Below, piece after piece: positions 13,259 through 22,137 of a stretch of DNA of 28,958 nt. Within the stretch, counting starts at the first letter, position 1. The number at the start of each line of letters is the position of its first letter. Under the pieces are notes generated by a model that did not search any database, was not told where the DNA came from, and was given only the letters and a program-made list of their open reading frames with translations. A program made the translations under genes and the position numbers. Origin of the DNA: an uncultured Collinsella sp. GTDB lineage: Bacteria; Actinomycetota; Coriobacteriia; Coriobacteriales; Coriobacteriaceae. The stretch is taken from assembly GCA_900754745.1 (NCBI GenBank), contig CAAEEB010000105.1:1-28958 (forward strand). The letters run 5' to 3'.

Positions 13259-15226
13259 TCAGTTGTTTAGAAGCGCGTTTAGTTTTTCGGATTGGTTGGC
13301 CGATGCCTGGGCGCGCTCGGCATTCCATGCAACAAGTGCCTCGTGGACCGCTTTGGCGACATCGGCCGGAACGCCTCGAACTTCTGCAATCTCCTGCTCG
13401 CTTGCCGCGCGCAAACGCTTCATCGAACCAAAATGGCGCATAATGGCACGTTTTCTGGTGGGTCCCACACCCGGAACGTCGTCAAGCACCGAAACCGTCA
13501 TAGCCTTATCGCGCAACTCGCGGTGGAACGTAATCGCAAATCGGTGGGATTCATCGCGAACCTGCTTGATCAGATAAAGCGAAGCGGAGCCGGTCGGCAG
13601 CACGACGGGAGTCTCGTCCCACGGCACGAAAACCTCCTCATCGGCCTTTGCCAAGCCACAAACTGGTATATCGAGGCCGAGCGCCTCAAGTTGCTTAATT
13701 GCAGCGGTCAATTGCGGCTTGCCGCCATCGACAACGAGCAAATCCGGGCGCGAGCCAAAGCGCTCGTCCGCCATGCGCTCGGGAGCATAGCGACGCCCCA
13801 GAACCTCGGACATCGATACGAAGTCGTTCGCCTCGTCCAATTCGGCCTGAATTTTAAAGCGACGATACTGGCCCTTGTCGGCACGACCGTTGGTAAATAC
13901 CACCATCGAAGCGACGGTAAAGGTGCCGTGCAACGTCGAGATATCGAAGCACTCGATGCGCAACGGCGGCGCAGGCAGCGCCAGCGCGCTTTCGAGCTCC
14001 AGGAGCGCCTGATTGGTGCGATCGTCAGCATACCCCGTGCGCATCATGTAGCGCATGAGGGCATGGCGCGCATTTTTGGAAGCCATATCGAGCAGGCGGT
14101 GCTTTTCGCCGCGCTGTGGCCTATGGAGATGGCAAGAGCGTTCTCGCTTGCCCGCAAGCCACTCCCCCAACGCTTCGGCATCCTCAAGCTCGACAGAGAG
14201 ATTGATCTCGGCTGGAATATCAGCCGTCTCGTCGTAATAGCGCTTAAGAAAGCCAGATTGAAGCTCTTCCTCGTCGACATCCAGGCCTTTATCGAGGATG
14301 AACTCACAAGTTCGAACCGTTCGGCCCTCGCGAACGACAAAGACACAGGCGGCAGAGATAGTCTCTTCGCGATAGAAGCCGATGACGTCGATATCGACGC
14401 TTGATGGAAAAACGACCTGTTGGCGATCGTCCAGGCCCCTAATGACTTCCAGGCGACGCTTGACGCGAGCCGCACGCTCAAAATCGAGCATCTCGGCTGC
14501 CTCCGTCATCTCGGACGTGAGCTCGTCGACGACATCCTTGCGATGGCCCGACAAGAAACGTTCGACACGCTTGACGTTCTTGGCATAGTCGGCAGGGGAA
14601 ATCGCGCCGACGCATGCGCCCGGCCCGCGCCCGACATGGTAGTCAAAGCAGGGACGCCCGTTTTGCGCGCAAATCATATTGACGATGTCTTCTTCGCCCT
14701 TATGAGATTCGACGATGCGGCGGCAGCGGCGCCATTCCGCACAGGATGCCGAGCAAATAGGAATAACCTTGCGTAGTGTATCGATGGTCTCACGCGCCGC
14801 ACGGCTATCGGTATAGGGGCCAAAATAGCGCGTTCCCGGTTTATGACGCTCTCGCGTGTATTTAATAGCCGGAAACAAGTCGCTCTTGGTAATGGCGATA
14901 AAGGGATAGCTTTTATCGTCTTTGAGATCGACGTTAAAGTACGGATGGTACTGGCCAATCAGATTGCGCTCGAGCACCAATGCCTCGTGCTCGGTCTCCA
15001 CCACGATATAGTCGAAGCTCGCCACCAGCTGCATCATGAGCGGGATCTTTTGACGCTCGTCCTGCAGCGTCACGTATTGACGCATACGGGCACGCAAGTT
15101 TTTTGCCTTGCCCACATAGATGACATCGCCCTTGGCATCTTTCCAAAGGTAGCAGCCGGGTTGCGTGGGAACGCGCGAAACCTGTTCGGCAAGTGTTGGA
15201 ATGTTGTCGTGACCTGCCACACGCAC
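13259..15226 (-). CDS. uvrC: Excinuclease ABC subunit C
   Basis: Nuclease subunit of nucleotide excision repair; it cuts on both sides of the lesion after UvrB loading. At 655 aa it has the usual length. The GIY-YIG nuclease domain (about 20-100) shows PGCYLWKDAKGDVIYVGKAK and NLRARMRQY. The UVR motif that contacts UvrB follows (ELTSEMTEAAEMLDFERAAR). The RNase H-like C-terminal nuclease has RIECFDIS with an Asp near residue 428 and LLVVDGGKPQL. The protein closes with tandem helix-hairpin-helix motifs (VPGVGPTRKRAIMRHFG). The start is a GTG immediately after the murJ TAG, with no clear ribosome binding site; a second GTG two codons later is equally possible. Tight coupling to murJ is implied. 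Confidence 0.96.
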   Translation of the reverse strand: MRVAGHDNIPTLAEQVSRVPTQPGCYLWKDAKGDVIYVGKAKNLRARMRQYVTLQDERQKIPLMMQLVASFDYIVVETEHEALVLERNLIGQYHPYFNVDLKDDKSYPFIAITKSDLFPAIKYTRERHKPGTRYFGPYTDSRAARETIDTLRKVIPICSASCAEWRRCRRIVESHKGEEDIVNMICAQNGRPCFDYHVGRGPGACVGAISPADYAKNVKRVERFLSGHRKDVVDELTSEMTEAAEMLDFERAARVKRRLEVIRGLDDRQQVVFPSSVDIDVIGFYREETISAACVFVVREGRTVRTCEFILDKGLDVDEEELQSGFLKRYYDETADIPAEINLSVELEDAEALGEWLAGKRERSCHLHRPQRGEKHRLLDMASKNARHALMRYMMRTGYADDRTNQALLELESALALPAPPLRIECFDISTLHGTFTVASMVVFTNGRADKGQYRRFKIQAELDEANDFVSMSEVLGRRYAPERMADERFGSRPDLLVVDGGKPQLTAAIKQLEALGLDIPVCGLAKADEEVFVPWDETPVVLPTGSASLYLIKQVRDESHRFAITFHRELRDKAMTVSVLDDVPGVGPTRKRAIMRHFGSMKRLRAASEQEIAEVRGVPADVAKAVHEALVAWNAERAQASANQSEKLNALLNN

Positions 15227-17530
15227 CTACTTGCGACGAAGCAGCGCCGAGACCTCGGGCATCTTAAAGACGAAGGCAAGGCCAAAAGTCACGGCGAGCG
15301 AGACGACGCCTGCAACACAAACGTAGCCCAGGGTAATGAGGATCGAGCTGCCAAGCACTCCGACAAAGTGCTCAAGTGCCCACATGACGCCGGCGCCCGC
15401 GGCAGCGCCCAAGCCACCGAACAATAGGCCGAAGAAACCGCCGTGCAGGATAGACTTGACCTGAAGGCCATGCAGACGACGGCGCAGCCACCACAGTGAG
15501 CATCCGACCAAGACCACGTAGTCAACGACGTACGAAAGCGCAATTGCCGGCATACCGTAGCCCAGCACCACGCCAAACAGCAGCACCGAACCGGCCTGAC
15601 CGATAGCGGAGTACAGGCAATAGCGGCTATAAGGTTTCATATCGAGCAGGGCCGAGAAGCTCTTCTGCATCAGCACGACCACGCCGTAGAGCGGCAGGGA
15701 AAGTGCCAGATAGATAAGGAACTCCGAAACCAGTGCCACGCCGGATTCATCGAACTTGCCAGCGCAGTAAATCATGTTGAGCGGACGGGCAAAGACGATC
15801 AGGTACAGCGCAAACGGAATCAGGAAGAAGAGCATCTGGGCGACACCGCGCGAAATGCCCATGCGAACGCTGTCGTAATCCTTCTCCTGCGCATCGTGAG
15901 AGAGTTCGGTATAGAGCGCCGTCGAAAGCGAGGCGGCAATCAGCGCATAGGGCAGCGTATACCACAGGCGCGCATACGCGATGACGGAAGGGCCAGTCTC
16001 GGGCTGCACCACCAGTGCGGCGGCATTGGTAATGGAGGTCGAGACAAACATGCACACCGTGGCGAGCAGCGTCGGGATACCGAGCGCAATCGTCTGACGC
16101 AGCGCGGGATCCTTAAAGTCGATATGGATATGCGGATGCACGCCGTGCTTGCCAAGCGCGGGGATCTGGCAGGCCATCTGAACAAAGACGCCGAGGGTCG
16201 TACCGGCTGCGATCAAGATGATGCCGGCCTGCTCGCCAAATTGCGCAGATACGGGCGCAAAGCCCATAAAGCTGGCAATGACGATGACATTGTTGAGGAC
16301 CGGGGCAAACGTCGACCAAAAGTAGTCGCGGTGTGCGTTGAGAACGCCCGAGAAGACCGAGCCCAGGCCGTAAAACAGAATCTGGATAGCAAAGAAGCGG
16401 AACATGAACGCTGCGGTATCCATGCTACCGCCATCGCCCGAAAGGAACGACTGCGTCCAGATAAAGCCTGGAGCAAAGACGGTGCCAAGCACCGAGATGC
16501 CACCCAACAGCAAAAGCAGGATGCCAAGCAGGTTACCGACATACTCGTTTGATGCCTCGCGGCCCTGCTCGCGCCTCACGCCCATATACACCGGCAAAAA
16601 CGCCGTGACGAGCATGCCGCCCATCACGAGTTCGTAGAGCATATTGGGCAGGTTGTTGGCGACCTGATACGAGGACGAGAGCAGCGACATGCCGATGGCG
16701 GCGGCCATGGCCCACGTGCGGATAAACCCGGTGACGCGCGACACGATGGTCAGGACGGTCATGAGGCCAGCAGAACGACCAACCGTGGAGTAGTCCGACG
16801 AACCCATATCGTCTACATCTTCCCGAGAGTCCTCATGGACCTCGTCTTGCGGCAGGGAGTCGTCCACTGCGGCAAAGGAACCGGTCATCGCAAAGGGATC
16901 GTCAACCAAAACAGCGTCATCAGCAGGTGCGGCGTCATCGCTGTTCGGCATGTTGTTACCGGATACGGCATCATCATCGAATATGGCATGGTCGCCAAAC
17001 ACCGTGTCAACTTCTTTGGCGGCGACGGTTCGGGCAGAAAACGACAGAGGGTCCCAATCGTCATCACCGTCGATGGCCACGCCCTCGACGGGATCGGTCG
17101 AACCAAGCGGCGACCATTCGTCATCCGAAAGAAGCGGCTCGTCATCATCATGAGCCGCGGGCTTGGAGGAACGAGCGGCAGGAGTGCTCTGCGGCGCGCT
17201 CTTTCCCTGGGCTGCCATCAAAAACACCGCCGTCTCATCGGGACGCGGCGCACGAGGAGCCTCGGAGGCGATCGGCGTCACGCTGGCGCTCGATTGAGCG
17301 GCGGCCAAAAAGACAGCCGTCTCATCGGGACGAGCCGAAGAAAGAACCGTACGGGGAAGCGCCGTGCCGGCACCGGCGGCACGCAAGTACACGGCCGTCT
17401 CGCCCGGGTCAGCGGCAGCGGACCAGGCGTTTCGAATCTCGTTATCGAACGAAGCGGCCTCGGGCGCGGGCGCCTGAGGAGCCGACCCTTTTGCAAAGTG
17501 AGCTCCGCGCTTTGATTCTTCCTGCGGCAT
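15227..17530 (-). CDS. murJ: MurJ lipid II flippase with a long acidic N-terminal tail
   Basis: MVF-family flippase moving lipid II across the membrane for cell-wall synthesis. The membrane core starts near residue 254, with STVGRSAGLMTVLTIVSRVT, then TGFIRTWAMAAAIG and NNLPNMLYELVMGGMLVTAF, all typical of MurJ/MviN. About 14 TM segments follow to the end. The unusual part is residues 1-250: a hydrophilic, probably disordered tail. It carries three repeats of ETAV[FY]L (Thr45, Thr71, Thr100) and then a very acidic stretch with two DxW-D/S-PL motifs (near 137-142 and 158-163). Most MurJ proteins are about 500 residues; this is 767. The ATG lies 3 bp after the deacylase stop. The tail should be cytoplasmic; phospho-regulation is inference. 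Confidence 0.93.
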   Translation of the reverse strand: MPQEESKRGAHFAKGSAPQAPAPEAASFDNEIRNAWSAAADPGETAVYLRAAGAGTALPRTVLSSARPDETAVFLAAAQSSASVTPIASEAPRAPRPDETAVFLMAAQGKSAPQSTPAARSSKPAAHDDDEPLLSDDEWSPLGSTDPVEGVAIDGDDDWDPLSFSARTVAAKEVDTVFGDHAIFDDDAVSGNNMPNSDDAAPADDAVLVDDPFAMTGSFAAVDDSLPQDEVHEDSREDVDDMGSSDYSTVGRSAGLMTVLTIVSRVTGFIRTWAMAAAIGMSLLSSSYQVANNLPNMLYELVMGGMLVTAFLPVYMGVRREQGREASNEYVGNLLGILLLLLGGISVLGTVFAPGFIWTQSFLSGDGGSMDTAAFMFRFFAIQILFYGLGSVFSGVLNAHRDYFWSTFAPVLNNVIVIASFMGFAPVSAQFGEQAGIILIAAGTTLGVFVQMACQIPALGKHGVHPHIHIDFKDPALRQTIALGIPTLLATVCMFVSTSITNAAALVVQPETGPSVIAYARLWYTLPYALIAASLSTALYTELSHDAQEKDYDSVRMGISRGVAQMLFFLIPFALYLIVFARPLNMIYCAGKFDESGVALVSEFLIYLALSLPLYGVVVLMQKSFSALLDMKPYSRYCLYSAIGQAGSVLLFGVVLGYGMPAIALSYVVDYVVLVGCSLWWLRRRLHGLQVKSILHGGFFGLLFGGLGAAAGAGVMWALEHFVGVLGSSILITLGYVCVAGVVSLAVTFGLAFVFKMPEVSALLRRK
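17210..17404 (-). other. Three-fold ETAV[FY]L repeat in the MurJ N-terminal tail
   Basis: The repeats read GETAVYLRAA (43-52), DETAVFLAAAQ (69-79) and DETAVFLMAAQ (98-108), with their threonines 26 and 29 residues apart in low-complexity Ala/Pro/Ser sequence. The block resembles ETTSVF of GarA/OdhI, where the second Thr is phosphorylated by PknB-type kinases and binds an FHA domain. That functional reading is inference. Confidence 0.6.
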
Positions 17531-17533
17531 CGC

Positions 17534-18034
17534 TCAGTCCTCTCTCGTGATCGGGGCAACCGTCGCCCCGCAAAATGCAACTAAGTCATTGGGAGCAAGC
17601 TCAAGCTGGTAGCCGCGTTTGCCACCCGAGATAAAAATGGTATCCCAAAGGACACATGTCTCATCGATCAGCGTCCGGAAGCGTTTCTTCATACCGACCG
17701 GGCTGCAGCCGCCGCGGACATATCCCGTCGCGGCAAGCAAATCTTTGACATGCATCATGGTCAGCGTCTTTTCGCCTGCGGCGCGCGCGGCGGCCTTGAG
17801 GTCGAGCTCATCGGCAACGGGAATGCAGCACACGACATGGTCGTTGGACGGCGTCGTGCAGACCAGGGTCTTAAATCCCTGACCGGGCTCCTCGCCAAGC
17901 TGCTCGGAAATCGCGACGCCCAGACCTGACGATTCATCGCCATCGTCTTCGTACGTGTGGAGAACATAGGAGATGCCGGCGCTTTCCAGCTCGCGCATCG
18001 CATTGGTTTTTGGCGTCTTAACAGCCTTTGCCAT
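17534..18034 (-). CDS. ybaK: Aminoacyl-tRNA deacylase, YbaK/EbsC family
   Basis: Trans-editing enzyme of the YbaK/EbsC type, which hydrolyses mischarged Cys-tRNA(Pro) in the cytoplasm. The 166-aa length is standard. Family blocks are ESAGISYVLHTYEDDG near the N-terminus, GVAISEQLGEEPGQGFKTLV, the active-site strand VVCCIPVADELDLKAAA, the conserved KDLLAATGYVRGGCSPVGMK with the GGCSPxG signature, and FISGGKRGYQLELAPNDL at the C-terminus. The start ATG at 18034 has AAAGGAT upstream; a longer reading frame to 18112 would run through the promoter and is rejected. It lies 3 bp from murJ, so it probably leads the ybaK-murJ-uvrC transcript. Confidence 0.92.
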   Translation of the reverse strand: MAKAVKTPKTNAMRELESAGISYVLHTYEDDGDESSGLGVAISEQLGEEPGQGFKTLVCTTPSNDHVVCCIPVADELDLKAAARAAGEKTLTMMHVKDLLAATGYVRGGCSPVGMKKRFRTLIDETCVLWDTIFISGGKRGYQLELAPNDLVAFCGATVAPITRED

Positions 18035-18071
18035 GGCACATCCTTTCCCTCGCAGAGCGACGCAAGGATTA

Positions 18072-18102
18072 AGTATAGGGCCAATTCCGCCGCATATGCC
18101 AA
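18072..18102 (-). promoter_or_regulatory. Candidate promoter for ybaK-murJ-uvrC
   Basis: On the minus strand TTGGCA (18097-18102) and TATACT (18072-18077) are 19 bp apart, longer than the optimum of 17. They lie between the uvrA terminator and the ybaK start, about 38 bp from the ATG, a sensible position for the operon promoter. Confidence 0.45.
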
Positions 18103-18109
18103 CTCGACA

Positions 18110-18147
18110 CACAGAAGCGCCACCGAATCAGATGGAATCGGTGGCGC
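18110..18147 (-). terminator. Terminator after uvrA
   Basis: GCGCCACCGA (18117-18126) and TCGGTGGCGC (18138-18147) form a perfect 10-bp GC-rich stem with an 11-nt loop, 20 bp after the uvrA stop. On the minus strand it is followed by TTCTGTGTG, a broken U-tract. Confidence 0.7.
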
Positions 18148-18167
18148 GTCGGTACTACAACGTCTTT

Positions 18168-21047
18168 TTACTGCGCGTCGAGCTGCGCCTGACGCTCACG
18201 GTCACGCTTGAGCAGCGGCGCCAAAAACTTGCCCGTGTAGCTCTGCGGGCATGCCGCAACCTGCTCTGGCGTACCCGAGACCACGACGGTTCCGCCGCCA
18301 TTGCCGCCTTCGGGGCCCATATCGATCAGGCGGTCGGCGACCTTGATGACATCAAGGTTGTGCTCGATCACCAGAACCGTGTTGCCCGCATCGACCAGGC
18401 GCTGCAACACGTCGAGCAGCTGGCGAACATCCTCAAAATGAAGGCCGGTTGTGGGCTCGTCTAAAATGTAGAACGTCTTGCCTGTCTGACGACGATGAAG
18501 CTCCTTGGCGAGCTTCACGCGCTGCGCCTCGCCGCCCGAAAGCGTCGTGGCGGGCTGGCCCAAGCTCACGTAGCCCAGGCCCACGTCATACAGGGTCTGA
18601 AGCTTGCGCTTAATCTGCGGAATATTCCCAAAGAAGGCAAGCGCCTCGGTAACGCTCATGTCGAGCACGTCCGAGATGGTTTTGCCACGATAGGTGACCT
18701 CGAGCGTCTCGCGGTTATAACGCTTACCGCCGCAGACCTCGCAGGGGACATAGATATCGGGAAGGAAGTGCATCTCGATCTTGATCTGACCATCGCCCTT
18801 GCACGCCTCGCAGCGACCGCCGCTTACGTTAAAGGAGAAACGTCCCGGCGAGTAGCCGCGCGCCTTCGACTCCGGCGTGCTTGCAAATAGCGCACGTAGG
18901 TCATCCCACAGGCCAATGTAGGTCGCAGGGTTCGAGCGCGGCGTGCGACCGATCGGCGACTGGTCGATATCGATTACCTTATCGATGCACTCGATGCCCT
19001 CAATCTTCTTGTACGGCCCCACGGGACGCGTCGAACGATGGATGGCATTCGTAAGCGCGGGCGCAATCGTATCGGTGACCAGGGAGCTCTTGCCCGATCC
19101 CGAAACACCGGTAACGACTGTGAGCGTACCGAACTCAATCTTGGCGGTAACGTTTTTGAGGTTGTTAGCGCGGGCGCCCGTGATCTTAAGACAGCCGCGG
19201 CCGGGCTTGCGGCGCTCATCGGGCACGCGGATCATCCGCTTGCCGGTCAAATAAGCACCCGTCATGGAATCGGGGCACGCCATGATATCGGCAGGCGTTC
19301 CCGCGGCGACCACGTGTCCGCCGTTAACGCCCGCACCGGGACCCATATCGATCACGTAGTCGGCAGCGCGAATTGTATCTTCGTCGTGCTCGACGACGAT
19401 AACGGTATTACCGATATCGCGCAAGCGCTCGAGCGTCTTGATCAGGCGCTCGTTATCGCGTTGGTGAAGGCCGATCGACGGCTCGTCCAGAATGTACAGA
19501 ACGCCCATGAGGCCGGCGCCGATCTGCGTTGCCAGGCGAATGCGCTGGGCCTCACCGCCGGAAAGCGTCGCCGAGGCGCGATCGAGCGTCAGATAGTCGA
19601 GTCCGACATCGACCAGAAAACGCAGGCGCTCCAGGATTTCCTTGACGATGCGCCCGCCGATAAACTGCTGACGCTCGGTAAGCTCCAGGCCCTCAAAAAA
19701 CTCGAGCGACTCGCGACACGACAGGCAGCAGACATCGTAAATGGACTTGCCGCCCACGGTGACGGCAAGCATCTCGGGACGCAGGCGAGCACCGTGACAG
19801 CTCGAGCATGGCTCTTCGCGAATGTATTTCTCCAAGCGAGCCCTGGTGTTCTCGTTCGTCGTCTCGTTGTAGCGCTCGTACAGGATGTTGCGCACGCCCG
19901 AGAACTTAGTGTCCCACTGGCTGCGACGCCCATCGAGCTTTTGATAGTCGACCGAAATCTTCGTGTCGCCCATGCCATCCAAAAACGCACGACGCACCCG
20001 CGGGGGCAGGTCCTCCCATGGCGTATCGGCACTCACCTTAAAGTGTTTGCAGACCGCAGCAAAAATCTGCGGATAATAGTTGGAATTGCCGAACAGGCTG
20101 CCAAAGACTCCGTCGGCAATCGACTTTGAGGGGTCTTCAATCAGCGCCTCGGCATCGACTGTCTTTTTAAAGCCCAGGCCATCGCACTCGGGACATGCAC
20201 CATAGGGCGCGTTGAACGAGAAATCGCGCGGCTGCAGGTCGTCGATGGAATGCCCGTGCTCCGGGCACGCCAGTGCCAGCGAATACTCCAGCAGCTCGCC
20301 CTCGGTTCCCTCGGGAGCGTCACGGTCGGGCAGCATGTACACGTTCACGTTACCGTGCGCCAGTGCCGTCGCCTGCTCAACGGACTCGGCAATGCGACCC
20401 AGGGAGTTCTCTCGAATCACGATACGGTCGACCACGACCTCAATGTCGTGTTTGAACTTCTTGTCCAGGTCGATAGGGTCGTCAAGCGAGCGCACTTCGC
20501 CGTCGACGCGCACACGGCTAAAGCCCTCCGCACGCAGGTCCTCAAACAGCTTGGCATATTCGCCCTTGCGTCCACGAACCACCGGCGCCAACACAAAGGC
20601 GCGACGGCCCTCCCCCGCCGCCAGCACCTTATCTGCGACCTGATCGGTCGTCTGACGCTCAATGACACGACCGCACTCAGGACAGTGCGGCGTTCCCACG
20701 CGAGCAAACAGCAGACGCAGATAGTCGTAAATCTCGGTTACGGTGCCCACCGTCGAGCGTGGGTTTTTGGACGTCGTCTTCTGATCGATTGAAACAGCCG
20801 GCGACAGGCCGTCAATCGAGTCCAGATCGGGCTTGTCCATCTGGCCCAAAAACTGACGCGCATAGCTCGAAAGGCTCTCGACGTAACGGCGCTGGCCCTC
20901 GGCATAGATGGTATCGAATGCCAGTGAGCTCTTGCCCGATCCGGAAAGACCGGTTATGACCACGAGCTGGTCACGCGGAATGGAAACATCGATATCGCGC
21001 AAGTTATGCTCGCGCGCGCCGCGGATAACGATAGAAGAATCAGACAT
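18168..21047 (-). CDS. uvrA: Excinuclease ABC subunit A
   Basis: DNA-damage-recognition ATPase of nucleotide excision repair; it delivers UvrB to lesions. At 959 aa it is full length. Two ABC modules are visible. The first has Walker A GLSGSGKS (33-40), followed later by the signature LSGGEAQRIRLATQIG and GVLYILDEPSIGLHQRD. The second has GVSGSGKSS (about 650), TLSGGEAQRVKLAKEL and FYILDEPTTGLHFED. Zinc modules are CPEHG...CPECDG, CSSCHGARLRPE, and CEACKGDGQ...CEVCGGKRY (about 745-771). One ligand of the first zinc module is His rather than Cys, a known variant. The ATG has AGGAG upstream. A LexA-type SOS box lies 62 bp upstream, so DNA-damage induction is likely. Confidence 0.98.
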   Translation of the reverse strand: MSDSSIVIRGAREHNLRDIDVSIPRDQLVVITGLSGSGKSSLAFDTIYAEGQRRYVESLSSYARQFLGQMDKPDLDSIDGLSPAVSIDQKTTSKNPRSTVGTVTEIYDYLRLLFARVGTPHCPECGRVIERQTTDQVADKVLAAGEGRRAFVLAPVVRGRKGEYAKLFEDLRAEGFSRVRVDGEVRSLDDPIDLDKKFKHDIEVVVDRIVIRENSLGRIAESVEQATALAHGNVNVYMLPDRDAPEGTEGELLEYSLALACPEHGHSIDDLQPRDFSFNAPYGACPECDGLGFKKTVDAEALIEDPSKSIADGVFGSLFGNSNYYPQIFAAVCKHFKVSADTPWEDLPPRVRRAFLDGMGDTKISVDYQKLDGRRSQWDTKFSGVRNILYERYNETTNENTRARLEKYIREEPCSSCHGARLRPEMLAVTVGGKSIYDVCCLSCRESLEFFEGLELTERQQFIGGRIVKEILERLRFLVDVGLDYLTLDRASATLSGGEAQRIRLATQIGAGLMGVLYILDEPSIGLHQRDNERLIKTLERLRDIGNTVIVVEHDEDTIRAADYVIDMGPGAGVNGGHVVAAGTPADIMACPDSMTGAYLTGKRMIRVPDERRKPGRGCLKITGARANNLKNVTAKIEFGTLTVVTGVSGSGKSSLVTDTIAPALTNAIHRSTRPVGPYKKIEGIECIDKVIDIDQSPIGRTPRSNPATYIGLWDDLRALFASTPESKARGYSPGRFSFNVSGGRCEACKGDGQIKIEMHFLPDIYVPCEVCGGKRYNRETLEVTYRGKTISDVLDMSVTEALAFFGNIPQIKRKLQTLYDVGLGYVSLGQPATTLSGGEAQRVKLAKELHRRQTGKTFYILDEPTTGLHFEDVRQLLDVLQRLVDAGNTVLVIEHNLDVIKVADRLIDMGPEGGNGGGTVVVSGTPEQVAACPQSYTGKFLAPLLKRDRERQAQLDAQ

Positions 21048-21090
21048 GGAAGCTCCTTGCCTCCTACAACTTCAAATCACACTGACGATG

Positions 21091-21122
21091 AGTTTAGCGC
21101 ACTCGACGCGCACAGATGTTCG
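21091..21122 (-). promoter_or_regulatory. SOS box (LexA site) and -10 of uvrA
   Basis: On the minus strand CGAACATCTGTGCG (21109-21122) matches the Gram-positive/actinobacterial LexA consensus CGAAC-N4-GTTCG at 9 of the 10 defined positions. A plausible -10, TAAACT, lies at 21091-21096, which puts the box over the -35 region, the expected place for repression. The rest of the 259-bp divergent region to the plus-strand Mrp gene shows no gene. Confidence 0.72.
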
Positions 21123-21245
21123 TAATACAAGATTCGCAGACCTTTTGCGCTGTCTGACGCCGCAGGCCGCACGCTCGGTCCGTACTTTCGAATACCGTCG
21201 ATCGCCTACCACGCATCATGAATGACTCCCGCTCGCAAACGAGGG

Positions 21246-21251
21246 TACAAT
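21246..21251 (+). promoter_or_regulatory. Candidate -10 of the mrp operon
   Basis: TACAAT lies about 55 bp before the Mrp start. ATGACT 18 bp upstream is a weak -35. A small hairpin GGGGC-TCCG-GCCCC (21271-21284) follows in the leader, just before the AAAGGAG ribosome binding site. Confidence 0.4.
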
Positions 21252-21306
21252 GACGCTCGTGTCACACCGCGGGGCTCCGGCCCCAACATATACAAAGGAG
21301 TCAAAC

Positions 21307-22137
21307 ATGGGTTGCGAGCACGCACAGGCAGCCGGCGGGCAAACGTCGCCGTCGCAATTTGAGGAGAATACGCTGTCCGAGGTCAAGCGCGTTATCGCTG
21401 TACTTTCCGGTAAGGGCGGCGTCGGCAAGTCATTCGTCACCGGTGCCATCGCCACGGAGCTTTCCCGCCACGGTCACAAGGTCGGCGTCCTCGATGCCGA
21501 TATTACCGGTCCCTCCATCCCTAAGATGTTCGGCATGAGCGGACGTCACGTCCACGCCCTCGGCAACCTTATGCTGCCCGAAATCTCCGAGCACGGCGTC
21601 AAGGTTATGAGCTCTAACCTGCTGCTCCAAAACGAAACCGACCCCGTCCTCTGGCGCGGTCCGGTTATCGCTGGTGCCATCAGGCAGTTCTGGAGCGAAA
21701 CCTCATGGGGCCCCATCGACTACCTGCTGGTCGACATGCCTCCGGGAACGGGCGACGTCGCCCTCACTGTCTTCCAGTCGCTGCCCGTCGATGGCATCGT
21801 CATCGTCACGAGCCCGCAGGATCTGGTCTCGATGATCGTCGCCAAGGCGGTCAACATGGCCGAGAAGATGAACGTCCCCATTCTGGGAATCGTCGAAAAC
21901 ATGAGCTATATCGAGTGCCCCGATTGCGGCAAGAAGATCGAGGTCTTTGGCAAGAGCAAGCTCCCCGAGGTCGCCGAGCGTTACAACCTCGAGATCCTAG
22001 GGCAGCTTCCCATCAATCCGGCACTCGCCGAGGCTTGCGACAAGGGCGAGGTTGAGACCGCACTGCCCGACGGTATGCTGCCCCAAGCCGTCTCTGCCGT
22101 CGAGGCCATTGCCCCGCACGAGACCGCCGAGGCCTAA
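21307..22137 (+). CDS. Mrp/ApbC-family Fe-S cluster carrier ATPase
   Basis: P-loop NTPase of the Mrp/NBP35 family, which binds a bridging [4Fe-4S] cluster as a dimer and passes it to target proteins. It is 276 aa. The deviant Walker A GKGGVGKS is at 35-42, LDADITGPSIPKMFG at 62-75, LLVDMPPGTGD at 140-149, and the cluster-binding CPDC at Cys204 and Cys207. The short N-terminus has a single Cys (MGCEH) and no DUF59 domain, unlike the longer E. coli type. The ATG at 21307 has a clear AAAGGAG; a frame opening at 21250 has none. It is immediately followed by an FAD enzyme whose GTG abuts its stop codon. Confidence 0.93.
   Translation: MGCEHAQAAGGQTSPSQFEENTLSEVKRVIAVLSGKGGVGKSFVTGAIATELSRHGHKVGVLDADITGPSIPKMFGMSGRHVHALGNLMLPEISEHGVKVMSSNLLLQNETDPVLWRGPVIAGAIRQFWSETSWGPIDYLLVDMPPGTGDVALTVFQSLPVDGIVIVTSPQDLVSMIVAKAVNMAEKMNVPILGIVENMSYIECPDCGKKIEVFGKSKLPEVAERYNLEILGQLPINPALAEACDKGEVETALPDGMLPQAVSAVEAIAPHETAEA

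Noticed and set aside
20200..20300. UvrA zinc module with CPEH in place of CPxC
   Set aside because: His as the second ligand of this module occurs in many Gram-positive UvrA proteins, so it is not a defect.
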